Below, one piece after another: positions 1 through 7,217 of a DNA stretch of 37,802 nt. The notes beneath the pieces were generated by a model. That model had not been told where the DNA came from and made no database searches. It worked only from the letters and a program-made list of their open reading frames with translations. The position numbers and the translations under genes are program-made. This DNA comes from Pseudomonadota bacterium (GTDB lineage Bacteria; Pseudomonadota; Alphaproteobacteria; Acetobacterales; Acetobacteraceae), in contig JAJXSZ010000002.1 of assembly GCA_021784255.1 (NCBI GenBank), forward strand, positions 1-37,802, read 5' to 3'. How positions within the stretch are numbered: position 1 is the first letter of the stretch; each line of letters opens with the position of its first letter.

Positions 1-793
1 GATAGAACGAAGGCAGCATCACCCCCGCGAGTGCCTCGCCGAGCTTGAACAGCGCCACATAGCCGAGCATCACCCAGGCGCCGCGGCGGGAGACGAACTC
101 CCTGAGCGGCTCCACCACGCCCTCGCGCAGCCGGGCGGCAAATCCATGCTCGTGGTGCCGCGGCGCCATCGCGGGTTCCGGCGCGAACCAGGTGACCAGC
201 ATGCACCCGGCCATCAGCGCGGCCATCGTCAGCAGCGAGCCCCGCCAGCCCAGCACCCCCGCGAGCAGGATCGCGCCGCTGCCCGAGACCAGCATCGCCG
301 CGCGATACCCCCACACATAGGCCGCCGTCGCGACCCCCAGCCGCGCCGCCGGAAAGGTCTCGATGCGCCAGGCGTCGATGGCGATGTCCTGGGTGGCCGA
401 GAACAGCGCTACCAGCGCGCCCGCCGCGAACACCGGCACCATGTTTCCCGCCGGGTTGCCCAGCGCCAGCCAAAGGATCGCCGCCGCGACCAGCGGTTGC
501 ACGGTCAGCAGCCACGCCCGCCTGCGCCCGAACCCCGGCAGCGGCACCACCTGGTCGAGCAGCGGCGCCCAGAGGAATTTCAGCAGATAGGCGAGGCCGA
601 GATTGGCGGTCAGCCCGACCAGTCCCAGCGCGACGTGCTCCTCGGAGAGCCACTGCCGCAGCGTGAAGCCCGACAGTGCGAGCGGCAGGCCGCTGGCAAA
701 GCCGAGCAGCGCCATGAAGAACAGGTTGCGGGCCGCGCCCGGACCCGTCCCGGACCCGGTCTCGGGATCCACCACCTTTGCTGTTGCGTCCAT
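1..793 (-). CDS. AmpG-like MFS permease, C-terminus cut by window edge
   Basis: Minus-strand open frame from an ATG at 793 that runs off the left edge after 264 codons, so it is the N-terminal part only. The translation has the AmpG/PAT-family pattern of the major facilitator superfamily: a first helix reading FASGLPLALSGFTLRQWL, then KFLWAPLLDQ, a basic loop GRRRAWL, ATQDIAIDAWRIETFPA in the middle of the N-terminal half, and LFKLGEALAGVMLPSFY at the edge. AmpG proteins carry muropeptides (GlcNAc-anhydroMurNAc peptides) from periplasm to cytoplasm for peptidoglycan recycling; that this homologue does so is inferred from family resemblance. It is divergent from the serine hydrolase starting at 849, with only 55 bp between, which must hold both promoters. 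Confidence 0.85.
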   Translation of the reverse strand, partial: MDATAKVVDPETGSGTGPGAARNLFFMALLGFASGLPLALSGFTLRQWLSEEHVALGLVGLTANLGLAYLLKFLWAPLLDQVVPLPGFGRRRAWLLTVQPLVAAAILWLALGNPAGNMVPVFAAGALVALFSATQDIAIDAWRIETFPAARLGVATAAYVWGYRAAMLVSGSGAILLAGVLGWRGSLLTMAALMAGCMLVTWFAPEPAMAPRHHEHGFAARLREGVVEPLREFVSRRGAWVMLGYVALFKLGEALAGVMLPSFY

Positions 794-848
794 TGCGGTC
801 AGACTACGGGGCTCGCTGCGAATTCGCCTACACCTGGGGTGCGATGGC

Positions 849-1844
849 ATGACCGATACCGGCGCCTGGCCGCGCTGGAACGCCTGCGCCGAGGCCGGCT
901 GGTCCGCCGAGGCGCTGGCGGCTGCGCGTGCCTATGCCGCGACCATCCGCACCTCGGCCGCCATGCTCGTCGCCGGTGGCCGCGTGGTGGATGCCTGGGG
1001 CGAGACGGCGCGGCGCTGGAATGTCCACTCGATCCGCAAGAGCCTCCTCGGCGCCCTCATCGGCATCCACGAGGCGCAAGGACGCTTCGACCTCGAAACC
1101 AAAATCGGCGCCCTGGGCATCGACGACCGCCAGGGTCTCACGCCGCGCGAGAAGCTTGCGACGCTGCATGACCTCCTCACCGCCCGTTCCGGCGTCTACC
1201 ACCCGAGCGGCTACGAGACCGACTGGATGGTCGCGATCAAGCCGGTGCGCGGCAGCGTCGGCCCCGGCACCACCTGGTGCTACAACAACTGGGATTTCAA
1301 CGCGCTCGGCACGGCCTTCCGCCGGCTCTGCGCGCCCGACATCCACGCCGACTTCGCCGCCCGTATCGCGCTCCCGTGCGGCATGGAGGATTTCCGCCCG
1401 CAGACCGACGCCGCGCTAATCGACCTTCCGGCATCAGACCATCCCGCCTATCCGTTCCGCATGACCGCGCGCGACCTTGCCCGCTTTGGCGAGCTGTTCC
1501 TGCGCGGCGGTCGTTGCGATGGCCGCGAGATCGTTCCGGCAGCCTGGGTCGCGGCGAGCGTGCTGCCCTATTCCGAGGCCGGCGTGCGCGGCGCCTATGG
1601 CTATCTCTGGTGGGTCGCGCGCGCCGGCATTCTCTTTCCCAATGTCATCGTGCCGCCCGGCACCTATGCGGCCTGCGGCGCGGGCGGGCACTACGTCGTC
1701 GTCCTGCCGGCGCTGGACGCCGTCTTCGTCCACCGCGTCGATACCGATGCGCCGGCCGAGGAAGTCACGGCGGCGCAATTCGGCCGGCTGCTGCGCCTCG
1801 TCATCGAGGCAGCACCGCCCGCCCGCCGGGGCGCAGGCGCATGA
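849..1844 (+). CDS. Serine hydrolase of the beta-lactamase/PBP-like family
   Basis: A 331-residue protein. The active-site motif SxxK is visible as S61-I-R-K64 (in HSIRKSLLGALIG) and the second motif YxN as Y145-N-N147, both spaced as in class C beta-lactamase-like (Beta-lactamase/Pfam-type) hydrolases. A Gly-rich GAGGHYV near the C-terminus sits where the third K/H-T-G motif is expected. No signal peptide is evident, so a cytoplasmic esterase or peptidase is as likely as a cell-wall enzyme. The frame is open further upstream to 603, but that part overlaps the divergent permease gene, so the ATG at 849 is chosen. Its TGA overlaps the ATG of the DinB-like gene (ATGA), implying translational coupling. 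Substrate unknown. Confidence 0.85.
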   Translation: MTDTGAWPRWNACAEAGWSAEALAAARAYAATIRTSAAMLVAGGRVVDAWGETARRWNVHSIRKSLLGALIGIHEAQGRFDLETKIGALGIDDRQGLTPREKLATLHDLLTARSGVYHPSGYETDWMVAIKPVRGSVGPGTTWCYNNWDFNALGTAFRRLCAPDIHADFAARIALPCGMEDFRPQTDAALIDLPASDHPAYPFRMTARDLARFGELFLRGGRCDGREIVPAAWVAASVLPYSEAGVRGAYGYLWWVARAGILFPNVIVPPGTYAACGAGGHYVVVLPALDAVFVHRVDTDAPAEEVTAAQFGRLLRLVIEAAPPARRGAGA

Positions 1845-2410
1845 ACGCGCTGGACCCGGCGCTGGCGTTTCGCGCCATGGCGCACAACAACGCCTGGGCC
1901 AACCATCGCCTGCTGAGCGCCTGCGCGCGCCTGACCCAGGTCGAATTCGAGGCGACGCGCACCAGCTTCTTCCCGAGCCTGCGCGCCACCCTCAACCATA
2001 TCCTTATCGTCGATCTCTTCTACATCGACGCGATGCAGGGCGGGCGCCTCGGTCCCAGGGCCTGGGAAGACCGCGAGCCATGCGCGACGGTGGCCGAGCT
2101 GCATCGTCGTCAGGCCGCGCTCGACCGCCGCCTCCTCGCGGTTACGCACGCCCTTGGCGGCGATGGTCTAGGCCGTATCGTCGAGGTCCATCGCGCCGAC
2201 CGGATCCAGCGCGAGCGCATGGACCGTCTGCTGCTGCACCTGTTCCAGCACCAGATCCACCACCGCGGCCAGGCGCACGCGATGCTCGCCGGCACCAGTG
2301 TTCCGCCGCCGCAACTCGACGAATTCTTTTCCGTAGGCGAGGCCGGGCGGCGCGCTGCGGAGTTCGCCGAGCTCGGCTGGACCGAGGCCGCCATCTGGGG
2401 CGGACTATAG
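1841..2410 (+). CDS. DinB-fold (YfiT/DinB superfamily) protein
   Basis: A 189-residue protein of the DinB four-helix-bundle family. The start region FRAMAHNNAWANHRLL, a central LRATLNHILIVDLFYIDAM with a candidate metal His, and the C-terminal HLFQHQIHHRGQAHAML with its His cluster match the three-His metal site of this family. DinB-fold proteins include metal-dependent thiol transferases (bacillithiol- or mycothiol-dependent) and damage-induced proteins; the exact reaction cannot be told here. The start ATG at 1841 overlaps the stop of the preceding serine hydrolase by four bases, so the two are probably co-translated. It ends in TAG without the palindromic repeat seen after other TAG-ending genes. 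Confidence 0.85.
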   Translation: MNALDPALAFRAMAHNNAWANHRLLSACARLTQVEFEATRTSFFPSLRATLNHILIVDLFYIDAMQGGRLGPRAWEDREPCATVAELHRRQAALDRRLLAVTHALGGDGLGRIVEVHRADRIQRERMDRLLLHLFQHQIHHRGQAHAMLAGTSVPPPQLDEFFSVGEAGRRAAEFAELGWTEAAIWGGL

Positions 2411-2420
2411 GGGGAAGACG

Positions 2421-3488
2421 ATGCGCACGACCAAGGTGATCCACGTCGTGAGTTGCCACGCCGCCGGCGAAGTCGGCGACGTCATCGTCGGTGGCGTGTT
2501 GCCGCCGCCCGGCGCCACGATCGCCGAACAGGCGCGTTTCATCGCCGAGGACGAGACCCTGCGCCGCTTCGTGCTCAACGAGCCGCGCGGCGGCGTGTTC
2601 CGCCATGTCAACCTGCTGGTGCCGCCCAAGCATCCTTCCGCGCAACTGGGCTGGATCATCATGGAGCCCGAGGACACGCCGCCGATGTCCGGCTCCAACT
2701 CCATCTGCGTCGCGACGGTCGCGCTCGAGACCGGCATCATCGCGATGCAGGAGCCGGAGACTCGTTTCGTTCTCGAACCGCCCGCCGGCCCCGTCGAGAT
2801 CGTCGCCACCTGCCGCGCCGGCAAGGCCGAGCGCATCAAGGTGCGCAACGTGCCGGCCTTCGCCACCCGGCTCGACGCTCCGCTCGAGCTCGCCGGGCAC
2901 GGCACGCTCACCGTCGACATCGCCTATGGCGGCGACAGCTTCGTGATCGCCGATGCCCGTTCGCTTGGCTTCGCGATCGCGCCTGACGAGGCGCGCGACA
3001 TCGCCGAGCTCGGCATGCGCATCACTGCGGCGGCCGAGGAGCAGCTCGGCTTCCGCCACCCCGTGACCGGCTGGAACCACATTTCCTTCTGCCAGATCGC
3101 CGCCCCTCTGGAACGCCGCGACGGCGTTCTCACCGGCGCCAATGCGGTCGCCATCCGCCCCGGCAAGATCGATCGTTCGCCCACCGGCACCGGTGTCTCG
3201 GCGCGCATGGCCGTGCTGCACGCCAAGGGGCAGATGGGGGTGGGCGAACGCTATCTCGCCCGCTCCATCATCGGCACCGAATTCGAGGGTCGTATCGAAA
3301 CGACAACGGCCGTCGCCGACCGTCCTGCGATCATACCGAGCATCGCCGGCAGTGCCTGGATCACCGGCACCCACCAGCTGATGCTCGATCCGACCGATCC
3401 GTTCCCGGGCGGCTACCGGCTGTCGGATACCTGGCCGATGCCGCGCAGCACCTCGGCATCGGCGGCACCAGCGGCCGCGCCGGGCTAG
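2421..3488 (+). CDS. Proline racemase superfamily protein with Ser/Thr in place of both catalytic Cys
   Basis: A 355-residue protein with the proline racemase superfamily fold, shown by the two half-site motifs. The first, normally M-C-G-H, reads M89-S90-G-S-N-S. The second, normally SPCGTG, reads DRSPT255GTGVSARMA. Known members use Cys/Cys (proline racemase, 4-hydroxyproline epimerase), Ser/Cys, or Cys/Thr (trans-3-hydroxy-L-proline dehydratase). Here both positions lack Cys, so classic two-base racemisation is unlikely; a dehydratase-like or other reaction is my inference. ATG at 2421 follows a purine-rich GGGGGAAG site, 10 bp after the DinB-like gene, so it is probably in the same operon. 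The residues after about 335 are a low-complexity Ala/Ser/Pro tail. Its TAG stop is the first three bases of a palindromic repeat. Confidence 0.88.
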   Translation: MRTTKVIHVVSCHAAGEVGDVIVGGVLPPPGATIAEQARFIAEDETLRRFVLNEPRGGVFRHVNLLVPPKHPSAQLGWIIMEPEDTPPMSGSNSICVATVALETGIIAMQEPETRFVLEPPAGPVEIVATCRAGKAERIKVRNVPAFATRLDAPLELAGHGTLTVDIAYGGDSFVIADARSLGFAIAPDEARDIAELGMRITAAAEEQLGFRHPVTGWNHISFCQIAAPLERRDGVLTGANAVAIRPGKIDRSPTGTGVSARMAVLHAKGQMGVGERYLARSIIGTEFEGRIETTTAVADRPAIIPSIAGSAWITGTHQLMLDPTDPFPGGYRLSDTWPMPRSTSASAAPAAAPG

Positions 3489-3535
3489 AGCAATATCCGA
3501 TCAGATAGGGTCATCTGGTCGGATTTCTTGCCCTG
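3486..3535 (+). repeat. Palindromic interspersed repeat, copy A, fused to TAG stop
   Basis: Starts with the TAG stop of the proline-racemase-like gene and continues AGAGCAAT. The central stem ATCCGATCAGAT pairs with ATCTGGTCGGAT (12 pairs, one of them a G-T wobble in DNA or G-U in RNA) around a 6-nt loop AGGGTC. The outer arms AGAGCAA and TTGCCCT also pair with one mismatch. The same architecture recurs at 4726, 9624 and 21056. Confidence 0.85.
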
Positions 3536-3609
3536 GAGAACGCAGAATCCAGAGCAACGCCGGCCGCGGTGGCGACCACGCGCAAAACCGCGCTCCCCTG
3601 CACGGGGAT

Positions 3610-3637
3610 TTGCTTCCCCTTCCCAGCGTGCTAGAAA
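3610..3637 (+). promoter_or_regulatory. Candidate sigma-70 type promoter upstream of the 2OG oxygenase
   Basis: TTGCTT (3610-3615), a 16 bp spacer and TAGAAA (3632-3637), followed by an A-rich run that is rare in this GC-rich window. If used, the transcript would carry a leader of about 370 nt including the 15-bp minisatellite before the gene at 4014. Confidence 0.3.
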
Positions 3638-3885
3638 AAATGTGGTGTGTTTCGAACGGCCTGTTGGTCGCGCTCGAGACCTGTCCCGATCGCGACCAGC
3701 ACCGCCGTTCGCGGCGCGGCATCGATGCCCGACGTTCAGGTTGTTGCATGGTCGATCATGGCCAACCTCCCGGCTTCGTGGGCGAGGCGGCGCTCGATGC
3801 CGCCCCGTGCCGACCGGGACGGCATGATGACGCATCCACCGCTCATGTCGCCAACACGGGCCATCACGAAGTCGCGCTGACACCC

Positions 3886-3990
3886 CAGCGTGCGTCCGCC
3901 GAGCGTGCGCCCGCCCAGCATGCACGCGCCCAGCATGCACGCGCCCAGCATGCACGCGCCCAGCATGCACCGACCGGGCGTGCACCCGCT
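3886..3990. repeat. 15-bp minisatellite, seven tandem units
   Basis: Seven adjacent 15-bp units. Three (3916-3960) are identical CAGCATGCACGCGCC, and the flanking units differ by a few bases, a pattern of expansion from the centre by slippage. The core contains the palindrome GCATGC. The block ends about 23 bp before the ATG at 4014, so copy-number change would alter the leader of that gene. A second 15-bp array of seven units occurs inside the tatA-like gene at 19551. Confidence 0.9.
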
Positions 3991-4013
3991 CGCCCGTCAC
4001 AAGGAACAGAACC

Positions 4014-4691
4014 ATGAGCCTGCTCGTCATGCCGGGGCCGGATCAGATCGCCCGCCATTTCCGCCGCGCGCTGCTGGACTGCACGCGCGACGACGTTCCT
4101 TACCGGCACTGGAAACTTGTCGAAGCGCTGCCGGAGGCTCTGTGCTGGGGCATCATCAGCCTGCCCATCGCGCCGTTGGTCATCGACGACTGCAAGGGCG
4201 TGCGCGACGTCGACAACAATCTGCGGACCTTCATCACGCCGCAGCTGCAGGCGGATTTCCCCCTGCTCGCCGATTTCGCCGCCGCGCTGCAGCGACCGGA
4301 GGTGGGCGGGCTCGCCGGCGCGACCTGCGGTTTCCAGGCCGACGGCAGCTATCTGCGCATGGAGTATATCCAGGACATCGACGGCGCCTGGCTCCAGCCG
4401 CACCATGACGTGCCGCAGAAGCTCTGTTCGATGGTGATCTACCTGTGCACCGGCCCTGACGCCAAGGACTGGGGCACGGACATCTACGACAACGACAAGC
4501 GCTGGTTCGGCCGCGCCGCGGCCATCTTCAATTCCGCAGCCATCTTCATCCCCGGCGAGAACACCTGGCACGGTTTCGAGAAGCGCCGCATTCGCGGCAT
4601 CCGCCGGTTGCTGGAAGTCAACTACGTCCACCCGTCGTGGCGTGATCGCAACCAGCTCTGCTTCCCCGACCAGCCGATCCGCCTCGGCTGA
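4014..4691 (+). CDS. 2OG-Fe(II) oxygenase-like protein
   Basis: A 225-residue protein. The iron-binding facial triad of the 2-oxoglutarate dioxygenases is visible as H130-x-D132 (in LQPHHDVPQK) and distal H186 (in GENTWHGFEKR), with Arg197/Arg198 shortly after as candidate 2-oxoglutarate binder. The strands around them (YLRMEYIQDIDG, SMVIYLCTG, AAIFIPGENTWHGF) have the double-stranded beta-helix look of the family. Such enzymes hydroxylate proteins, sugars or small molecules; the substrate here is unknown. The start has AAGGAA about 7 bp upstream. It is convergent with typA, with 80 bp between that carries palindromic repeat copy D. Confidence 0.82.
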   Translation: MSLLVMPGPDQIARHFRRALLDCTRDDVPYRHWKLVEALPEALCWGIISLPIAPLVIDDCKGVRDVDNNLRTFITPQLQADFPLLADFAAALQRPEVGGLAGATCGFQADGSYLRMEYIQDIDGAWLQPHHDVPQKLCSMVIYLCTGPDAKDWGTDIYDNDKRWFGRAAAIFNSAAIFIPGENTWHGFEKRRIRGIRRLLEVNYVHPSWRDRNQLCFPDQPIRLG

Positions 4692-4725
4692 CCGGGGCTA
4701 AACTGCCCGGAATTCGATGTCGTCC

Positions 4726-4774
4726 AGAGCAGGAAATCCGACCCGATGAGTTCATCGGGCAGGATAGGGCGCTA
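4726..4774 (-). repeat. Palindromic interspersed repeat, copy D, fused to typA TAG stop
   Basis: Read on the minus strand it starts with the typA stop TAG at 4774-4772. The stem arms ATCCTGCCCGAT and ATCGGGTCGGAT enclose loop GAACTC, and TTTCCTGCTCT closes the outer arm. Compared with copy A, the inner stem CAGAT/ATCTG is CCGAT/ATCGG here, a paired (compensatory) change. It lies between convergent typA and the oxygenase gene, where it could also end transcription. Confidence 0.8.
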
Positions 4775-6610
4775 CGCCGCCTCGCTCGCGCGTTCGGCGC
4801 GCTTCCTCGCGTGCGGGTCGAGGAAGCGCTTCCTCAGGCGGATCGCCCCCGGCGTCACCTCGACGAGCTCGTCGTCCTCGACATAGGCGATCGCCTGCTC
4901 CAGGCTCATCTTCCTCGGCGGCGTCAGCAGCATCGCGTCGTCCTTGCCGGCGGCGCGGATGTTGGTGAGCTTTTTCTCCTTGATCGGATTCACCTCGAGG
5001 TCGTTCTCGCGACTGTTCTCGCCCAGGATCATGCCCTGGTAGACCTTGTCGCCCGGGGAGACGAACAGCGTGCCCCGCTCCTGGATGTAGAACAGCGCGT
5101 AGTGCACCGCCTCGCCGACCTCGGTGCTGATCAGCGCGCCGCGGTTGCGGCCCTCGATCGGCCCCTTCCAGGGACCATAGCCCGCAAACAGCCGGTTCAT
5201 GATGCCGGTGCCGCGCGTGTCGGTCAGGAACTCGCCATGGTAGCCGATCAGACCCCGGCTCGGGATCAGGAAGGTGAGCCGCTGCTTGCCGCCGCCTGAT
5301 GGGCGCATGTCCTGCAGCTCGCCTTTCCGCCGGCTCATCTTCTCGACGACGATGCCGGAATACGCCTCGTCGACGTCCACCAGCACCTCTTCCATCGGCT
5401 CCTCGCGCTCGCCCGTCTCCGGGCTGCGGCGCGTCAGCACGCGCGGCCGGCCGATCGTCAGCTCGAACCCTTCGCGCCGCATCGTCTCGATCAGCACGCC
5501 AAGCTGCAGCTCGCCGCGTCCGGAGACCTCGAACGCCTCGGTCTCCGAGCTGTCGGCGACGCGGATCGCGACATTGCCTTCCGCCTCGCGCCACAGCCGC
5601 TCGCGGATCTGGCGCGAGGTCACTTTCTTGCCCTCGCGCCCGGCGAGTGGCCCGTCATTGATGCGGAAGGTCATCGCGAGCGTCGGCGGATCGACCGGAA
5701 TCGCCGCCAGCGGCGCGCTCAACTCCAGCGACGCGATGGTGTCCGGCACCGTGGCATCCGCGAGGCCGGCGACGGCGATGATGTCCCCCGCCTCGGCCTC
5801 CTCCACCGGCACGCGCTCGAGGCCGCGGAACGCGAGCAGCTTCGACAACCGTCCGCTCTCCGCCACCGTCCCGTCCGGGCGCAGCACGCGCACCGGCATG
5901 TTGACCCGCGCGCGCCCCTGCTCGATCCGCCCGGTGAGCACGCGGCCGAGGAAATTGTCGTAGTCGAGGATGGTGCCGACCATGGCGAACGGCGCGTCGG
6001 CCTTGACCGCCGGCGCGGGGACGTGGCGCAGGATCAGCTCGAACAGCGGCGAAAGGTCGCGCCGCTCGTCGTCGAGGTCGACGACCGCCCAGCCCTGCCG
6101 GCCGGACGCATAGAGCATCGGGAAGTCGAGCTGCTCCTCGTTGGCGCCCAGCGCCGCGAAGAGGTCGAAGATCTCCTCGTGGACCTCGTGCGGCCTGGCG
6201 TCGGAGCGGTCGATCTTGTTGACCACGACGATCGGCCGCAGCCCGCGCGCCAGCGCCTTGCCGACGACGAATTTGGTCTGCGGCAGCACGCCTTCGGCCG
6301 CGTCCACCAGCACGATTGCGCCATCGACCATCGAGAGGATGCGCTCCACCTCGCCACCGAAATCGGCGTGGCCGGGCGTGTCGACGATGTTGATCCGCGT
6401 CTCGGTTCCGTCCGCCGCGGTCCACGCGACCGAGGTGCACTTGGCCAGGATGGTGATGCCGCGCTCGCGCTCGAGGTCGCTGCGGTCGAGCGCGCGCTCG
6501 GCGACGTGCTGGTGCGCGCGGAACGCGCCGGCCTGCGCCAGCACCTTGTCCACGAGCGTGGTCTTGCCGTGGTCGACATGGGCGATGATGGCGACGTTTC
6601 GCAGCGACAT
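4772..6610 (-). CDS. typA: TypA/BipA ribosome-associated translational GTPase
   Basis: A 612-residue protein, the usual length for TypA/BipA. The G domain has G1 AHVDHGKTT near residue 10, RGITI in switch I, G3 DTPGHADF and G4 NKID. It is followed by a beta-barrel domain II, EF-G-like domains III and V (SGRGELQLGVLIETMRREG; EEPMEEVLVDVDEAYSGIV) and the C-terminal domain unique to this family (NRGALISTEVGEAVHYALF, KEKKLTNIRAAGKDD). TypA is an EF-G relative that binds 70S ribosomes and supports 50S assembly and stress or cold growth. The start at 6610 is chosen because the family begins right before the P-loop (MSLRNVAIIAHVDHGK); the open frame reaches further upstream but without homology. The stop TAG is part of repeat copy D. 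Confidence 0.97.
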   Translation of the reverse strand: MSLRNVAIIAHVDHGKTTLVDKVLAQAGAFRAHQHVAERALDRSDLERERGITILAKCTSVAWTAADGTETRINIVDTPGHADFGGEVERILSMVDGAIVLVDAAEGVLPQTKFVVGKALARGLRPIVVVNKIDRSDARPHEVHEEIFDLFAALGANEEQLDFPMLYASGRQGWAVVDLDDERRDLSPLFELILRHVPAPAVKADAPFAMVGTILDYDNFLGRVLTGRIEQGRARVNMPVRVLRPDGTVAESGRLSKLLAFRGLERVPVEEAEAGDIIAVAGLADATVPDTIASLELSAPLAAIPVDPPTLAMTFRINDGPLAGREGKKVTSRQIRERLWREAEGNVAIRVADSSETEAFEVSGRGELQLGVLIETMRREGFELTIGRPRVLTRRSPETGEREEPMEEVLVDVDEAYSGIVVEKMSRRKGELQDMRPSGGGKQRLTFLIPSRGLIGYHGEFLTDTRGTGIMNRLFAGYGPWKGPIEGRNRGALISTEVGEAVHYALFYIQERGTLFVSPGDKVYQGMILGENSRENDLEVNPIKEKKLTNIRAAGKDDAMLLTPPRKMSLEQAIAYVEDDELVEVTPGAIRLRKRFLDPHARKRAERASEAA

Positions 6611-6754
6611 GGAAGCTTGTCCGGGGTTTTGTGCAGCGCCGCATAGCCGAAACCGCGCACCTTTGCACGCGCGGCTGGCATGCAAAAGCCCGGGGCGCGT
6701 CCCGCCGCTCGCCGTCGGCGTGACGGCCGGCCCCGAATGGCGGGCCGTTGCCTG

Positions 6755-6815
6755 GAGCAACGTGTCTCCGGTCTGCCCGGGCCGGACCGGGTCAGACAGA
6801 TCGCAGGTTGCTCTA
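6755..6815 (-). repeat. Diverged TAG-fused palindrome (copy E), candidate terminator
   Basis: On the minus strand it starts with the TAG stop (6815-6813) of the CMD-fold gene and continues AGAGCAAC, ending in GTTGCTC at 6761-6755, so the outer arms pair over 7 bp. Inside, GTCTGCCCGG (6771-6780) pairs with CCGGGTCAGAC (6787-6797) with one bulge. The outer arms match copies A to D but the inner stem does not, so it is a diverged relative or a look-alike. No strong U-tract follows. Confidence 0.5.
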
Positions 6816-7157
6816 GGCCGAGAATTCGCCGAACGCTTCCAGCGCCTTCGCCGCATACATCAGCGCCGGCCCGCCGCCCATGTAGACCACGACCGCGAGC
6901 ATCTCCTCGATCTCGGCCTTGGTTGCCCCGAGCTTGACCAGCGAGCGGGCGTGGAACCCGATGCACGGGTCGCAGCGCACCGCGACGCTGACCGCCAGCG
7001 CGACGAGCTCCTTGGTCTTGGCGTCCAGCGTGCCGGCCTGCAGCGCGGCATTCGCCATTGCGCCGAACCCTTTCATCACCTCCGGCTGGTCCGCCCGCAG
7101 GACGGCGGTCTGCTTCGAGATCGCTGCGGTCAGTGCCTTGTAGCCGCTGTCGCTCAT
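6813..7157 (-). CDS. Carboxymuconolactone decarboxylase/AhpD-fold protein
   Basis: A 114-residue all-helical protein with the CMD/AhpD signature: Glu50 in TKELVALAVSVA, then C62-D-P-C65-I-G-F-H69. The CxxC-x3-H arrangement is that of AhpD-like peroxidase or disulfide-reductase members, not of true carboxymuconolactone decarboxylase, which lacks the Cys pair. So a thiol redox role is more likely; no peroxiredoxin gene is adjacent. Two ATG codons are tandem; AGGAG lies 6 bp before the second (7157) but only 3 bp before the first, so the second is chosen. It sits on the same strand as typA with a hairpin between, and 60 bp after the kinase gene. Confidence 0.9.
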   Translation of the reverse strand: MSDSGYKALTAAISKQTAVLRADQPEVMKGFGAMANAALQAGTLDAKTKELVALAVSVAVRCDPCIGFHARSLVKLGATKAEIEEMLAVVVYMGGGPALMYAAKALEAFGEFSA

Positions 7158-7217
7158 CATCAGCTCCTGTCGTGGTCGGTTTGCCGGGCGGGCCCGCCGC
7201 CCTTGATCCGGTTCCGG

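Larger units (their letters stand above)
3489..4013. other. Long intergenic stretch with repeat, candidate promoter and minisatellite
   Basis: A 525 bp gap between the racemase-like gene and the 2OG oxygenase. It begins with the rest of palindromic repeat copy A, has a candidate promoter near 3610-3637 and ends with seven 15-bp tandem units at 3886-3990. Several short open frames cross it on both strands. One plus-strand frame even ends in an ATGA overlap with the next gene at 4014, but its residues are low-complexity (Arg/Ala/His/Pro) and match nothing I recognise, so I do not call a gene. A small RNA or leader for the downstream gene is possible but unproven. Confidence 0.5.

Noticed and set aside
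2142..3374. Long minus-strand open frame across the racemase-like gene
   Set aside because: Its residues are Arg/Gly/Asp/His-rich filler typical of an antisense frame in GC-rich DNA; the plus-strand frame has clear family motifs.
3886..3990. The 15-bp array as a CRISPR
   Set aside because: The units are directly adjacent with no spacers and no cas genes are present.
3485..4030. Minus- and plus-strand frames through the 15-bp minisatellite that give pentapeptide-like repeats
   Set aside because: Any 15-bp array yields a five-residue repeat in every frame; there is no ribosome site, no membrane or family pattern, and the flanking residues look non-coding.
7187..7198. Perfect palindrome GGCGGGCCCGCC after the kinase gene as a terminator
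   Set aside because: There is no loop and no U-tract, and short GC palindromes are common here; noted under the kinase only.
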